Shown one piece after another: positions 21,676-32,637 of a stretch of DNA of 64,000 bases. The notes beneath the pieces were generated by a model, which saw nothing but the letters and a program-made list of their open reading frames with translations, searched no databases and was not told where the DNA came from. The position numbers and the translations under genes were made by a program. The stretch lies in assembly GCA_020284085.1 (NCBI GenBank), contig JACEVL010000058.1, positions 186,001 to 250,000 of the forward strand, given 5' to 3'. Within the stretch, counting starts at the first letter, position 1. The number at the start of each line of letters is the position of its first letter. This DNA is from Aporrectodea caliginosa. Lineage: Eukaryota > Annelida > Clitellata > Crassiclitellata > Lumbricidae.

Positions 21676-22890
21676 TCAGCACAGGAAAGCAACTAAGTCG
21701 TCAGGTGAAGAAAATCGATGGCTAGAACAATGCTGTAGAAATTCCTTCTCTATTTCAAGCATAACGTCACATATACCACATCCAAAAGATTTTGACAAAG
21801 ACCCTGTTGTACTCACAGGTGATTTGAATTTGTTAATATACAAGCAATCTCCATCTGTACTCTTTGGAACATGACCTGCAATTCCACTAGAATACGGATG
21901 TAAGTTCGTTGAGTAACGTTCAATTTCTTTATCAATAACTCCAGGACTAATAAATCTTATGAAATGATCAGACAGGTTATCAATTCCTTCACTTCCTATC
22001 TGAAGATCATGTTGCGGTGTTCCTACGTGAAGACTAAACTGTTTCACTGAAGAACTGCTCTTGGTACAAGGTTTTTTGTGCGAGTGTTGCTTCTCAGTTG
22101 CATGAGTTCTTCTGTGTTTCTTTAAATGTCCAATATCTGTGAATCCCTTATTACAACATTCACACATGTATGGTTTAACTCCTGTGTGGGTTTTAATATG
22201 CACCGACAAGGTCCCTACACGGATAAATGATTTCTCACATAAATGACACCTGTAAGGTTTTTCCCCAGTATGGGTTCTCGTGTGCGTTTTCAGATCACCG
22301 CCCTCATTAAATGATTTCTGACATAACTGACATCTGTATGGTTTTTCGCCAGTATGGATTCTCATGTGCCTTTTCAGATGACCACCTTGATTAAATGATT
22401 TCTGACATAGCTGGCACCTGTATGGTTTTTCACCAGTGTGGGTTCTCATGTGCGTTTTCAGATTACCACCTTCATTAAATGATTTCTGACATAGCTGGCA
22501 CCTGTATGGTTTTTCACCAGTATGGGTTCTCATGTGCCTTTTCAGAGTACCACCTTCATTAAATGATTTCTGACATAGCTGGCACCTGTATGGTTTTTCA
22601 CCAGTATGGGTTCTCATGTGTGTTTTCAGAGTACCACCTAAATTAAATGATTTCTGACATAGCTGGCACCTGTATGATTTTTCACCAGTGTGGGTTCTCA
22701 TGTGAGTTTTCAGATTACCACCTTCATTAAATGATTTCTGACATAGCTGGCACCTGTATGGTTTTTCACCAGTATGGGTTCTCATGTGTCTTTTCAGATG
22801 ACCAACGTCATTAAATGATTTCTGACATAGCTGGCACCTGTATGGTTTTTCACCAGTATGGGTTTTCGTATTCTCCATCAGGATTCTCAC
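21676..22890 (-). CDS. C2H2 zinc-finger protein B, intact, 404 residues
   Basis: Single uninterrupted frame with nine tandem C-x2-C-x12-H-x3-H fingers joined by canonical TGEKPYRC linkers, starting at residue ~18. A serine-rich linker of about 95 residues follows, then a tenth isolated finger (FGCGICD...EFLQHCSSH) near the C terminus. Helix contact residues (-1,2,3,6) vary little: position 2 is glycine in every array finger and position 6 is mostly R or T. The family is expected to bind DNA in the nucleus; no KRAB, BTB or SCAN domain is in the frame. The first ATG (MRIL) lies just upstream of the paralog-conserved MEN start, and the second may be the true start. An upstream exon encoding an N-terminal domain cannot be excluded. 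Confidence 0.92.
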   Translation of the reverse strand: MRILMENTKTHTGEKPYRCQLCQKSFNDVGHLKRHMRTHTGEKPYRCQLCQKSFNEGGNLKTHMRTHTGEKSYRCQLCQKSFNLGGTLKTHMRTHTGEKPYRCQLCQKSFNEGGTLKRHMRTHTGEKPYRCQLCQKSFNEGGNLKTHMRTHTGEKPYRCQLCQKSFNQGGHLKRHMRIHTGEKPYRCQLCQKSFNEGGDLKTHTRTHTGEKPYRCHLCEKSFIRVGTLSVHIKTHTGVKPYMCECCNKGFTDIGHLKKHRRTHATEKQHSHKKPCTKSSSSVKQFSLHVGTPQHDLQIGSEGIDNLSDHFIRFISPGVIDKEIERYSTNLHPYSSGIAGHVPKSTDGDCLYINKFKSPVSTTGSLSKSFGCGICDVMLEIEKEFLQHCSSHRFSSPDDLVAFLC

Positions 22891-24060
22891 TTAATTGTTA
22901 ATTTCAACGTTCTTCTCCAGTATCGGTTCTTTGATGAGCTATGAGATTATCACTTTGAGTATACAGTTTCTGAAATAATTAACATATATTTTTGTTTTTA
23001 AATGATTCGTATCTGCTTCTGCCGTCAAAAATTCTACACAAAGTCTGGATATGTATACGACTTTTGACAAGCATGATCGTTGCTATACGGTTCAAGCAAT
23101 TGCCTCTGTAAAAGGTTTCTGCATTATTGTTGATGTCGTAGCCTTTCCCAACACAGCAGGGTCCATTTTCACATATTACAGAATATTTCTTTTTAAGTTC
23201 ACCTTTCAGATGCTTACAAGAAGAGTTCATGCTTCATGCATCAGTAGCATAGTTGTTAAAAACGGTAAAATAAAAATAAAAAAACGGGAAAAAACGTCGT
23301 TTTATTGACGAAATAAAAAAACGGAAAAAAACGAGAAAAAACGGTTAAGAAAATAATTTGACTTTCTAAATCACATTTTTAATGACTTAGAAATTCACAT
23401 AACTGTTATAAATTTTATTTCCTATACAGTGCTGTTTATTTCAACTGATAACAATAAATTGTTACGTAAATTAGATGAATCCTTGAAAGGACGGAGATCA
23501 CGTAAGGGATACCAGACAAAAATTAAATTTAACAAAATAGTAATAGACAGCTATTAAATAAATAAAGTTAAATAAAAAATATAAAAACGGAAAAAACGAG
23601 ACGAAAAAATAAAAACGAATCAACGTTCTTAAAAAATCCAAAAACGAAAAACCTTTTTTACATCTATGATCAGTAGTAGTTCTTGTCGAGTAAAATAAGA
23701 AATTATTCACACAAAAAAACTTAACGACGATACAGAAGCTATTCATCCGTTGCATAGCAGCACTCCTTTATATTATTACTCAGGATATATTTAGTGATAA
23801 TATACTAGTAGTTGACAATAGCGAAAGATAATGTAAAAAAATCTACTGGAATATTATTAAGACGAAAGCATTCACCTGCAGTTAGATTTTGAACCTCTGA
23901 AAGAATGTTGCACGTCATTTCCATACACTTGCTAGAAATAACAGTAAAGCATCAATATTTAACATTCATTTATTCATTACGAAGTTTTATATAGCGGCCC
24001 TTCAAGGATTCTCACACATGTTTATAGAACATAATTTCATTGCTAGTCAGTACAGTTGAG
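22891..24060 (-). other. 5' flank of zinc-finger gene B
   Basis: Homologous to the flanks of A, C and D, and interrupted by the 421-bp element at 23248-23668. 'aaaggtttctgcattattg' and 'tcagatgcttacaagaagag' are the most conserved blocks among paralogs. Promoter elements were not resolved. Confidence 0.5.
23248..23668. mobile_element. hAT-like MITE in the gene B 5' flank
   Basis: Starts CATAGTTGTTAAAAACGG and ends CGAAAAACCTTTTTTACATCTATG (split here as CGAAAAACC plus TTTTTTACATCTATG), a weak inverted repeat. The 8-bp direct repeat ATCAGTAG flanks it (23240-23247 and 23669-23676). The gene A and C flanks read '(a/g)tcagtag' once, an empty site. The interior is A-rich with many 'aaaaacgg' motifs near the ends. 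Confidence 0.75.
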
Positions 24061-24078
24061 TGAATTTCTGTTCATTCA

Positions 24079-24540
24079 TAATTATACACTCAAGCATCAC
24101 CACTAAAACATCGCTATATACACCAAAGCATCACAATATCACTCCCATTCTTAAATCACTCCACTGGCTGAAAATCCTTGAGCACATCCTCTTCAAAGGT
24201 CAATTACAACTCAATACAATACTACCAGCCAAAGAACTCTTCACCATCCACCCAGAACGGTCTCCCCGTTCGTCCTCATATCTCACTCTCTCAAGTCCCC
24301 AGTCACTATTCGCCTCAAGTTCTCCAACCGATCCATATTCCACACTGCACCTCAACTCCGGAATAAACACTCTCTGAATCCCGAATATTTTCAGTTCCTG
24401 CAACAAAACTGCCACTCACTCACCGTCACATGCCTCAGGATCCTGTACTCATCATGCCATAGGTTTTTCCAAATTGAAGTCTCACCTCTTCCAGAAATCA
24501 TGCCCTGCTTCACTATTTTGCAATGAAAGCAGTATTGTTT
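24079..24540 (+). pseudogene. CR1/L2-type LINE, C-terminal reverse-transcriptase fragment
   Basis: The translation contains HNITPILKSLHWLKI, then TIHPERSPRSSSYLTLSS and DPYSTLHLNSG. After a frame change, FSKLKSHLFQKSC follows near 24470-24510. This is the usual order downstream of the RT core ('ITPILKSLHWLPV', 'RSSS', 'LK..LF...') in CR1/L2-group non-LTR retrotransposons. The upstream domains are absent, typical of 5' truncation. A second, worse copy is at 10780-11070. Confidence 0.7.
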
Positions 24541-25004
24541 GGGGGTTTCTGATCATGACACTGGATTAGTTTTCACCCTAAACATGCTCGTGCTTTTAGT
24601 CATTATACTTTAGGATGGTCCTTAAAAATAAAATGTTGAATCTACTGTTCGCCATTTGCATTTGGTTCAATTCCATCCAGAAACATCACACAAAAAGTTG
24701 TATGAAAACATACTAATATTTAGGACTCGCACAACACCAAAGTTTTACCATATATCAATATGCAAACACTCGAACAGTAAGCATAATAGTTGTAATCAAC
24801 AATGAATACTTAAACCAGGAATAAATTCAACCACTTGTAGTAGGTCCAGATTACAACACAATGACATTATTGCATGCCTGCAGTGCTTACTAGTGATTAC
24901 ACTGATTAGTGATTAAAATTATTTATTAGTTATATTATTCTTGCTACTGAAGTACTTAGTCAATGTCAATGGGGCCTTGATCGCTTAACAGCACGCTCCT
25001 TTAA
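24541..25004. other. No gene recognised
   Basis: AT-rich sequence between a LINE fragment and the glutamate-rich exon-like stretch. Nothing supported. Confidence 0.35.
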
Positions 25005-25342
25005 TTGTGGGTGCCGAGAACGAGTTGCTTTTGGATGCAAACAAAAAACTACCCAGAAGCATTAGAACCAGAAGCAGATGCAGCAGCAGAAGAACCAGAA
25101 GCAGACAAATCAGAAGTAGAATCAGCAACAGAAGAAACAGAAGCAGAGGAACCACAAACAGAAGAAACAGAACCAGCAACAGCACAGTGGCATACAGTGG
25201 AGAGTGACACCAGCCTCCACTGTTCTTACTGCAGAGAGCTTTACAGTTTAGAGCAACCAGCACAAAGAAACGTGGATTCAATGCTTAACATGCAAGTACT
25301 GGTGCCATGAAAGCTGCGACCCTATTGAGCCCGGCGACAAGT
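25005..25342 (+). pseudogene. Frameshifted C-terminal zinc-binding tail, transposase-like
   Basis: An open frame encodes an imperfect A/E/P/T-rich repeat (EPEADAAAEEPEAD...) followed by SDTSLHCSYCRELYSLEQ. After a one-base shift near 25262, the other frame reads KETWIQCLTCKYWCHESC and stops at TAA 25340-25342. The joined pattern C-x2-C ... WIQC-x2-C-x2-WCHE-x2-C resembles the short PHD-like zinc-binding tail of some DDE transposases and their domesticated relatives. Whether it belongs to a transposon or a host gene is not decidable here; no catalytic domain lies upstream. Confidence 0.5.
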
Positions 25343-25559
25343 AATTTTTACTGTAATTACTGTCGTTAACTATCAATTTTCTTGCGTAAGATTACAAATT
25401 AGTTTAATTCATTTTCTCGTTACTGTTATTAAATGTGAAACAAATAATTCAGATAGCTCAATTAGCATTAGCACTGCCTTCATGACAAACTTGTCCAACC
25501 GATTGGACATGAGCAGCAGTAGGCTATATGCCACTTTTGCCCAGGGTGTAGGGGTAAGA
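25343..25559. other. Junction sequence downstream of zinc-finger pseudogene C
   Basis: The conserved linker, C-terminal finger and 3' flank found in A, B and D are missing here. Similarity to the family stops near 25560. Confidence 0.45.
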
Positions 25560-26360
25560 GTGGCATTTTGTGCGAGTGTTGCTTCACGGTTGCATGAGTT
25601 CTTCTGTGACTCCTTAGATGTCCAATTTCTAAAACAAGTGAATCCTTTATTACAACCCTCACATACGTATGGTTTAATTCCGGCGTGGGTTCTCATATGC
25701 ACCGTCAAAGACTCTCCTCGAATAAATGATTTCTGACATAAATGGCACCTGTTTGCTTTTTCACCAGTATGGGTTCTCATGTGATGTTTGAATTCTTTGT
25801 GTAAATTGATTAAATGATTTCTTACATAGCTGGCACTTGTATGGTTTTTCGCCAGTATGGGTTCTTTGTGTTTTAAGATTACTGGACCGATGATAAGAAT
25901 GATTTTTGACATAGCTGGCATCTGTGTGGTTTTTCACCAAAAGAATTCTTTGTGCGCTTTTCAGATGACCACCTTCATTAAAATAATTTCTGACATAGCT
26001 GGCATCTGTGTGGATGAAAAGAATTATGGGTTCTCATGTGCGTTTTCAGTTGACCACCTTGATTAAATGATTTCTGATTGAAATGGCACCTGTATGGATT
26101 TTTCACCAGTATAGTTCTCATGTGCCTTTTCAGAGTTACCACCGTGATTAATGAGAATACATAGCTGGCATCTGTATGGTTTTTGGTTGTATGGGATCTC
26201 ATGTGCCTTTTAAGAGAACCACCATGAATAAATGATTTCTGACATTACTTTCACTGCATGGTTTTTCACCAGTATGGGTTCTCATGTGCGTTTTCAGATT
26301 ACCATTTTGATTAAATGATTTCTGACATAGCATGCACGTGTGGGTTTTCGTATTCTCCAT
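25560..26360 (-). pseudogene. C2H2 zinc-finger pseudogene C
   Basis: Starts with the same ATGGAGAATACG context as gene B (26358-26360 on minus), but the reading frame breaks repeatedly. Recognisable finger pieces include [15 protein letters not shown] near 26060, [15 protein letters not shown] near 25700, [13 protein letters not shown] near 25650, and a frameshifted [11 protein letters not shown] near 25600. Some fingers are shortened or have lost cysteines. The linker and C-terminal finger are deleted. It is more decayed than A and clearly not functional. Confidence 0.85.
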
Positions 26361-27260
26361 CAGGATACTCACTTAATTGTTAAATTCAACGTTATTCACA
26401 GTATCGGTTCTTTGATGAGCTGTGAGACGATCACCTTCAGTATACAGTTTCTGAAATAATTAGCATAATTAAATGAGATTTTTAAATCATTCGTATGACA
26501 AGATTCTACACAGAGTCGATATCTGTATAGACTTTCGACAAGGAAGAGTGTTGGTATGTGGTTCAAAGCAATTGCCTCTGTAAAAGGTTTCTGCAATTGT
26601 TGCTGTCATAGCCTTTAACATCAGCAGTGTCCAGTTTCACACTTTACCGAATACTTTATTTAAGTTCTCCTTTAAGATGGTTACTAGAAGAGTTAATGTT
26701 TGATGTGTCAGTAGTAGTTCTATTCGAGTAAAATAAGAAACTATTCACACAGAAAAAACTTCATAACGAAATACTGAAACTTTCAATCCGCTGTATAATA
26801 GAACACCTTCATGCTATTATTGAGGATATATTTAGTGAAGTTATGACTAATACGAAAGTTGGGGTAAAACATGTACACTGTAATATTATTAAAAATTCTT
26901 CTAACTTAAAAACAAGAATATTGCCATTTGGAATTAAGTCAACATACAACCCTCACAACTGGAATTATGCTAACATAAAAACTCACATCATTAAATAAAT
27001 AATTACAAAGTAATTTATATTAAGCACATTATTATTTAGTTCATTTATTTAATGTCAACAATCTCTCTGAAGGAAATGAACTGAGTCTATGTAAATAAAT
27101 CTCAGTCATCTGCATCTATCGACCTAGACAATATCCATAAAACAAGTAACCATTTTCAACCCATGCACATTTGCTGAACTGGTCACCCTGCATATCAGCT
27201 TATTTATTATTGCATTGAACGTATGCTGTATTTTGGCGTATTTAATTATTTCTTTTATCT
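26361..27260. other. 5' flank of zinc-finger pseudogene C, then unassigned AT-rich sequence
   Basis: Up to about 26890 it matches the A, B and D flanks ('caaagcaattgcctctgtaa', 'aagatggttactagaagag'). 26890-27260 is AT-rich with nothing recognised. Confidence 0.5.
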
Positions 27261-27267
27261 GGCTGCG

Positions 27268-27520
27268 TAAATGGAAGTTGGACTGATGAATATAATTCTT
27301 TGCATAAATAGAAGTTGCACTGATGAAAAGAATTGTTTGTGTAAGTAGAAGCTGGACTGATTAAAAGAATGCTTTATGTAAATAGAAGTTCCATTGATGA
27401 AAAGATTTCTTTGTGTAATTAGAAACTGAAAAAACTATTGATGACGACAAGTTTTTGCAGTAAATGAAACTAGAAGTTGGATTAATAAAATAATACTTGC
27501 ATCAATAGAAGTTGGACTGA
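27268..27520. repeat. Minisatellite array, complement orientation, about seven units
   Basis: Repeats of 'aaatagaagttg(g/c)a(c/t)tgatga' spaced 36-42 bp apart, more diverged than elsewhere. No clear TIR at either side. Confidence 0.75.
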
Positions 27521-27588
27521 TGACAGTAATCATAAAAATCATTTAAATAATTAAATATGCTATTACTTTTCACTGGAAGAAACAAGGG

Positions 27589-27902
27589 TTATCTCGTAGG
27601 TTATATTGTCAATTTATTTTAATGTCTTCAATGCCACACGTGAAGTTGGTAAGTAAGCAGTCCACTTAAGGAAACGAATATTTTCATCATTCCAGCTTCT
27701 CTTGTGCATCAAAAACTTAGTTTCATCAATCCAGCTTCCATTTACGGTAAACAATTATTTCGATCAATCCAACTTTTATTTAAAGAAAGAAATAGTTTCA
27801 TCAATCCCACTTCCATTTAGTGAAACAATTTTTTGCCTTTATCCAGCTTCCATTTTAATCTGACGATATAAAATAATTTACCAACCTAAAATACGGGTTT
27901 AC
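27589..27902. mobile_element. Complete but diverged minisatellite element
   Basis: The left end 'ggttatctcgtaggttatat' is a mutated GGTAAACCCGTAGTTTAGG. It is followed by the family-specific 'aatgtcttcaatgcc' and 'gttggtaagtaagcagtc', five forward minisatellite units, then 'gacgatataaaataatttac' and the right end CCTAAAATACGGGTTTACC. Same layout as 63144-63631. Confidence 0.75.
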
Positions 27903-28775
27903 CATATTTTGTTGGTTAAATAGAAGTTGGGTCATTACTTATCACTGAAATGGAAACTGGAAGAACAAAAATATTTTTACATAAAATACAGAGCGGTCGA
28001 TAATAGTTATTAATGGTAAAGCGTAAGACTGCTTACTTACCAACGAGAAGTACGGCAATGAAGACACTTGAATAATTTAGCAACCTAAACTACGGGAGAA
28101 CCGAAGAAGTTACATAAAACGATGCATATAAAGGAACTGCGTCTAACGCAGTCTTAGACTAGTGGTCTGATGTTCGTCTGAATGACTTTCCAGTCATAAT
28201 TTTAAAGGAGAAAATAAAACATCAAGAATTCAAGATAAAACTACAATTATAATTATTAGCAACTCTCTCATTGACTTAGCTGCCGTTAATTGAATGTTTT
28301 TTCCCACTAAATTACATGCACAGAGTTATAGAATCTAACCAGGTTTGGCATTAAAGTCGAATTTCTCAGTAATTCCGTAACTTTAATCATCAAAAAATGG
28401 CGACGATCAAATTGTTTCTCTACAATGAGAAGTACGCTGAAGTTTTCGAAAGTATAGCCTATCCTGTCATCTAGCGAATATATTTTAAAGCGATATAGCA
28501 AAGGAGATTTTTGGCTTATCTAAATTACCATTAGTCATAATTTTTAAATTGCTAGTTATGACATTTTATGTAATACTAGAAAACAGAAGTGAAGAGAACT
28601 GGCTCATCACAGTGCATTAGCGTAGCCTAAAATGCAATTATTTCCTGTACAAATTAATGTAGGCTAGGCCTACTCCGAATAAACAACCCGTGATATCGTA
28701 ATCTCGATAGTCTATTCGCTAAACAATGTTAAGTACTGAGAACTAGCTAACTCATGTGCTACAGCGGGTCCGAGG
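27903..28775. other. Inverted left end of the minisatellite element, then distal 5' flank of a zinc-finger unit
   Basis: 28016-28108 is the left-end segment of the minisatellite family in inverted orientation ('actgcttacttaccaacg', 'ggcaatgaagacac', 'cctaaactacggg'). 28110-28620 is homologous to 12760-13220. The 'aaaaatggcgacgatcaaat' block at about 28393 is the best conserved part. No coding region supported. Confidence 0.5.
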
Positions 28776-29124
28776 CAGGGCTGTTAAAGGCTTGGTGTTT
28801 TTGATTTTTGTTTGGTTTAAAAAGAACTCTATTTTTAAAACAAACTTAGAAATTATAAATGCCAAAAATGGCGTCTCTTCAACTCTCTTGGCAATTGTTA
28901 TATGGTCTTTGTTAACTTCATTTTATGACTTTATGGCACTCGGTTCTACTGTTCTAGTTAATTTCATTTATAAATATGCATCTGATTAATTAATTTGAAC
29001 GGCATTATGCCATTTTTTATGAGTAAAATCTCAAAAACGGAAAACCAAAAACAAAAAAACACACAAAACAAAAAAAACAAAAAAAAGCTTTTTTTTTTGT
29101 AAAAAAAGTTTTTTTGCACCTCTG
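28776..29124. mobile_element. Possible hAT-like element
   Basis: Begins CAGGGCTGTTAAAGG and ends with TTTTTTTGCACCTCTG; the reverse complement of the end (CAGAGGTGCAAAAAA) is a weak TIR match. The flanking octamers GTCCGAGG and GTCAGTGG agree at 6 of 8 positions. The interior is poly-A/T rich. Plausible but diverged. Confidence 0.45.
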
Positions 29125-29149
29125 GTCAGTGGCGATCAAACCATGGCTG

Positions 29150-29330
29150 CTAAAGCTGGGAAATCGTCTAGTACGAGAAATATTGGAAGGGAGAGTAGGC
29201 TCACTATAATTTGAAAAATTTGGAATGAAAAGCCTAAGGATACTGTCATTATGCATCTGGAATAAACTCCCGTCAACTTTACGGCATTTATCCGATCTAT
29301 CATCTACCCTACAGACCCACCAGACTTGAT
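29150..29330 (+). pseudogene. LINE C-terminal fragment
   Basis: A short frame reads LRILSLCIWNKLPSTLRHLS near 29225-29290. IWNKLP followed by L-R is the conserved tail motif (LWN.LP) of many non-LTR reverse transcriptases. Too short to classify. Confidence 0.4.
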
Positions 29331-29469
29331 ACATCTGCGCAGGTCTTTAACTCGTGTTCTCTGTTCCTCCAACAACACCGTCACTAATTCGACGCCTCCT
29401 AATCACAGATTCACAATCAAATCGGCGGCTGAGCATGGTGTCTGTAGCCTATGTTTGTCTCAAATTTAA

Positions 29470-30545
29470 TTGTCTGTCTGGATCTGCCTGTGCGTGTCTG
29501 TACATAAGTGTTTTTGTACGCTTTTCTGTCTGTGTCTTCGTCCGTCTTCCTGTGAGTCTGTCTCTTAGTTTCCAGTTGTGTATCTGTGTGTGTGTGTGTA
29601 TCTGTGTGTATCTGTGTGTGTGTGTGTGTATCTGTGTGTATCTGTGTGTGTATGTTTGTCTATAGCTCGTCTATCTTTCCATTTTTCTGTCTGTCCGACG
29701 GTCTGTGTGCTTATGCATTTTGTCTGTCTGTATGTTTGTCCGTTCGTCTGTCTCTGTCTCCGTCTGTCCTCTCGTATGTGTATCTATGTGTTTGTGTGTA
29801 TGTCTGTCTGTGTAGTAATTTCATGAATCCTTTGGCGTTTTTACATACAATTGTAGGGACGCATTCTGCATGACTGCATCTGTGTCTGTGTCTGACTGTC
29901 TGTTCTATCTGTTAATCCTTTTGTCTGTCTCTGTTTCTTCCTTTAACTGCTAATCCTATGCATGTATGTTCACCTGTCTGTCTGTCTGTTCCTTCTGTTT
30001 GCTTGTTTTGTCTGTCTGTTTGTCTGTCAGTCTGGTGCTTTATGTTTCTGTGTGTCTGCCGTTCTGTGCATTTTATTTTCATATTTTTGTCTATCTGTAT
30101 GATTGTCCATCCTTGTTTCTGTGTTTTTATGTGTGGTCCGCCTTTCGTGTTTGTTTGGTTGTCTTTCCATCCATCTCTCTGTCTTTACGTCTTACACTCT
30201 CCATCTGTTTCTGTCTGTCTGTTTGTGCTTCCTTATGTCTGTCTAAATTCTCTTTTTTGACGTCTTTCTACCTGTCTGTATTGTTATGTATTAGCGTGAC
30301 TGTGTCTATGCCTTTCTTTACATTATGTTTCTCTGTATACATATCCACTCTTCTGTCTCTGTCGGTACTGCTGTTTCTCCGTCCTTCTGACTATCTTTGG
30401 CTGTCTATGCGTCCTTCTCACTTTCTATGGTTGTATCTCCGTCCATTCAAGCGTCTGTGAATCCGTCCGTCCGTCAATTTATCGACCATTGATCTGTGCC
30501 TGTATGTTTGTTTGTTTGCATGTCTGTCTGTCTCTCTGTTTGCGG
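29470..30545. repeat. Degenerate (TGTC)n / (TGTG)n array, about 1.1 kb
   Basis: TGTCTG, CGTCTG and TGTGTA units dominate the whole stretch, with a purer (TG)n core at 29580-29655. Open frames here are cysteine/valine- or serine/leucine-rich by-products of the repeat and should not be annotated. Confidence 0.85.
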
Positions 30546-30880
30546 CCGATAGATCTGAAGATTCGCCCACAGTCCAAGAAAAATGCACTACATTGACGTT
30601 TTTCCACAGAATTTCACATATTCAAAAAAAATTACCGCCGGTAGAGGTCAGAAGACACAAAGCAAAATCAAAAATATTTTGCACACAACTTACTCTAACA
30701 TACTGGCAACTTTGCATCACTATTAGAAAACGTTTGCTCAAAAACTCTTTTTACTCCACCCTAATAATCACTCGAAATGGCTAAAATGGCGAAAGATTTC
30801 GCGTCAAAGGCCATTAGTACGGATGCAGAGGACGCTAATGAATAGATCGGATTGTTCCTAGATGCTATATATATATATAC
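30546..30880. other. No gene recognised
   Basis: Short stretch between two repeat arrays with a 90-residue frame (30512-30784) that resembles no family I know. Confidence 0.35.
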
Positions 30881-30899
30881 ATGTAAGTATAGAACACTG

Positions 30900-31215
30900 T
30901 TTGAGAGGACATGTCAAGTCCTCATAAACCATCAGCAATCGGTGTATATATAAGTCCTCATAAACCACCGGCGATCGGTATTTATATATAAGTCCCAATA
31001 AACCACCCGCAATCGGTATTTATATATAAGTCCCCATAAACCACCCGCAATCGGTAGATATTTAAGTCCCCATAAACCATCCGCAATCGGTATATATATA
31101 GGTCCTCTTAAACCACCCGCAATCGGTATATAATTACATATATATATAAGTCCTCATAAACCACATTCAATCGGTATATACATATGTCCCCATAGTTACG
31201 TTGACATACTGAGTC
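30900..31215. repeat. Minisatellite, about 40-50-bp unit, eight copies
   Basis: Units of the form 'aagtcc(c/t)cataaaccacc' + 'cgcaatcggtatatata' repeat with variable TA spacers. It lies about 600 bp upstream of the first Kazal exon. Confidence 0.8.
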
Positions 31216-31236
31216 CGCTCAAACCACCAGCGATAA

Positions 31237-31237
<1 letters not shown>

Positions 31238-31300
<63 letters not shown>
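31238..31300. repeat. (TA)n microsatellite
   Basis: Pure TA run directly after the 30900-31215 minisatellite, continuing as TATG-rich sequence to about 31425. Confidence 0.95.
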
Positions 31301-31302
<2 letters not shown>

Positions 31303-31584
31303 TAACACATAGTCCATATCTAGCATTATGGGTTCACACATATACATAAATTTACATATATGTATATTTTTATGTATGTATATATGCATAAATACATATA
31401 TATATGAATATATATACATATATATTTGTCTATTGTCCTTGTCTATCAGATAAATTAAACATGACCAAATTGGTTAAACATTTCCCTAGATTTGACGAAA
31501 ATAAATTGGGGTAATTTTTTACCCCCCGGTTACCAACAACTGTAACCGAAAAACGTTACCCTATAAGGGTTAATACTATTGATG

Positions 31585-31645
31585 CATTGGTTTTATTTTC
31601 TGACAGGTTGACAGACCGCAACCAGTTACAATAGGAAGAAGTGTT
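31585..31645 (-). mobile_element. SINE 3' fragment
   Basis: 'gttgacagaccgcaaccagt' (31608-31627) matches 'ttgacacaccgcaaccggtt' in the 3' part of the tRNA-derived SINE at 62680-62928. The tRNA-like head is absent. Confidence 0.45.
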
Positions 31646-31826
31646 AAATAATTATAATTAAATCATAAGAAGACGAAAACAGTTAGACATATCTTCCAAT
31701 ATAATATTATTAACTCGCATAAAATTCAAGGCAATTCTCAAATTATCCAATGAGATCATAAAAACCTGTTTTCCAATTAGGTTAGAAATGATTTTCAAAT
31801 GGGAAATTCTATCATGGTTTCTGCAG

Positions 31827-32045
31827 CGGCCGTGTGCGATGGTGTCACGTGTCCAATTGGAAGGAAGTGTGCTGTCGATGAGAATCATCATCCTGTCTGT
31901 GTCTGCCTTGACGAATGTCCCTCCACAGAGGACATAGTCTGTGGTAGTGATGGCCGGACGTATGGCAATGAGTGCCAGCTTCAGAAGGAGGCATGCCCTA
32001 CGGACAAAGGCATTCGAGTAGCTTACAAGGGTTTCTGCCTCGAAG
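31827..32045 (+). CDS. Internal exon: follistatin-type Kazal module
   Basis: Exon of 219 bp bounded by acceptor tttctgcag and donor gaag|gtagac, phase 1 at both ends, so the module can be added or skipped without changing frame. It encodes CDGVTCPIGRKC, then VCVCLDEC, then CGSDGRTYGNEC and finally KGFC. This ten-cysteine layout is the follistatin-N plus Kazal module found in agrin, follistatin-like and related extracellular proteins, where Kazal loops may inhibit serine proteases or simply be structural. The module is extracellular. The next exon is at 37561-37874. Upstream exons, including any signal peptide, were not found in this window. Confidence 0.85.
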
Positions 32046-32637
32046 GTAGACAATGTTCCCTCTAGGCTAATTTTCTTTTCGTGCGAGCATTGGCCTGCCG
32101 CGTGGGCAGTGACATTTGCGACCTTTGTTAAATATATCGTGCAAGGTTGTACATCTGTTCAAGTTCGCCGCTCCTGTGCAGGTTCTAACTTCGAAAGGCG
32201 AACTGGTGATCCCATTGTCAGAATAGTCTTACTCTGGAAGTTTAGAGAAGTGGTTACCAGTTGCCTTCCTTTCGGTGTTTTTACTGAAACCACCATCTCT
32301 TGCTTCGATCTCCTCCATAGTCCGTTCTTCAGACTCCTTATGTCGCGAATCTCGATTATACCCGCGAGGACTCGGTAGTCCACAACGCTCTTTGTTCCAG
32401 CATGGTCACCTCGTAAAGGTGGCGTGAGCGTGGTGGGCACCTCAGGGTAGCAGAGGCCTTTAGAGAGGCCTGCTCTCCCATTTTCACCATAAGACTACAC
32501 TCAAAGCCTAGTAAATCGCATCATACAAAACGAAAAAGGCTAAAGACAGGTTGATGTAAGTAAGTAGCATTCATGTGCATATGAGAAAAAACTGTAGTGG
32601 AACTGTATAGATTAATTAGACCTACGTAGGCCTATAG

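Noticed and set aside
29354..30460. Several long cysteine/valine/serine-rich open frames
   Set aside because: They are translations of the degenerate TGTC/TGTG array in several frames at once; no domain or start context.
30900..31215. CRISPR-like array
   Set aside because: Repeats are degenerate, spacers are TA-rich and similar to each other, and the genome is eukaryotic.
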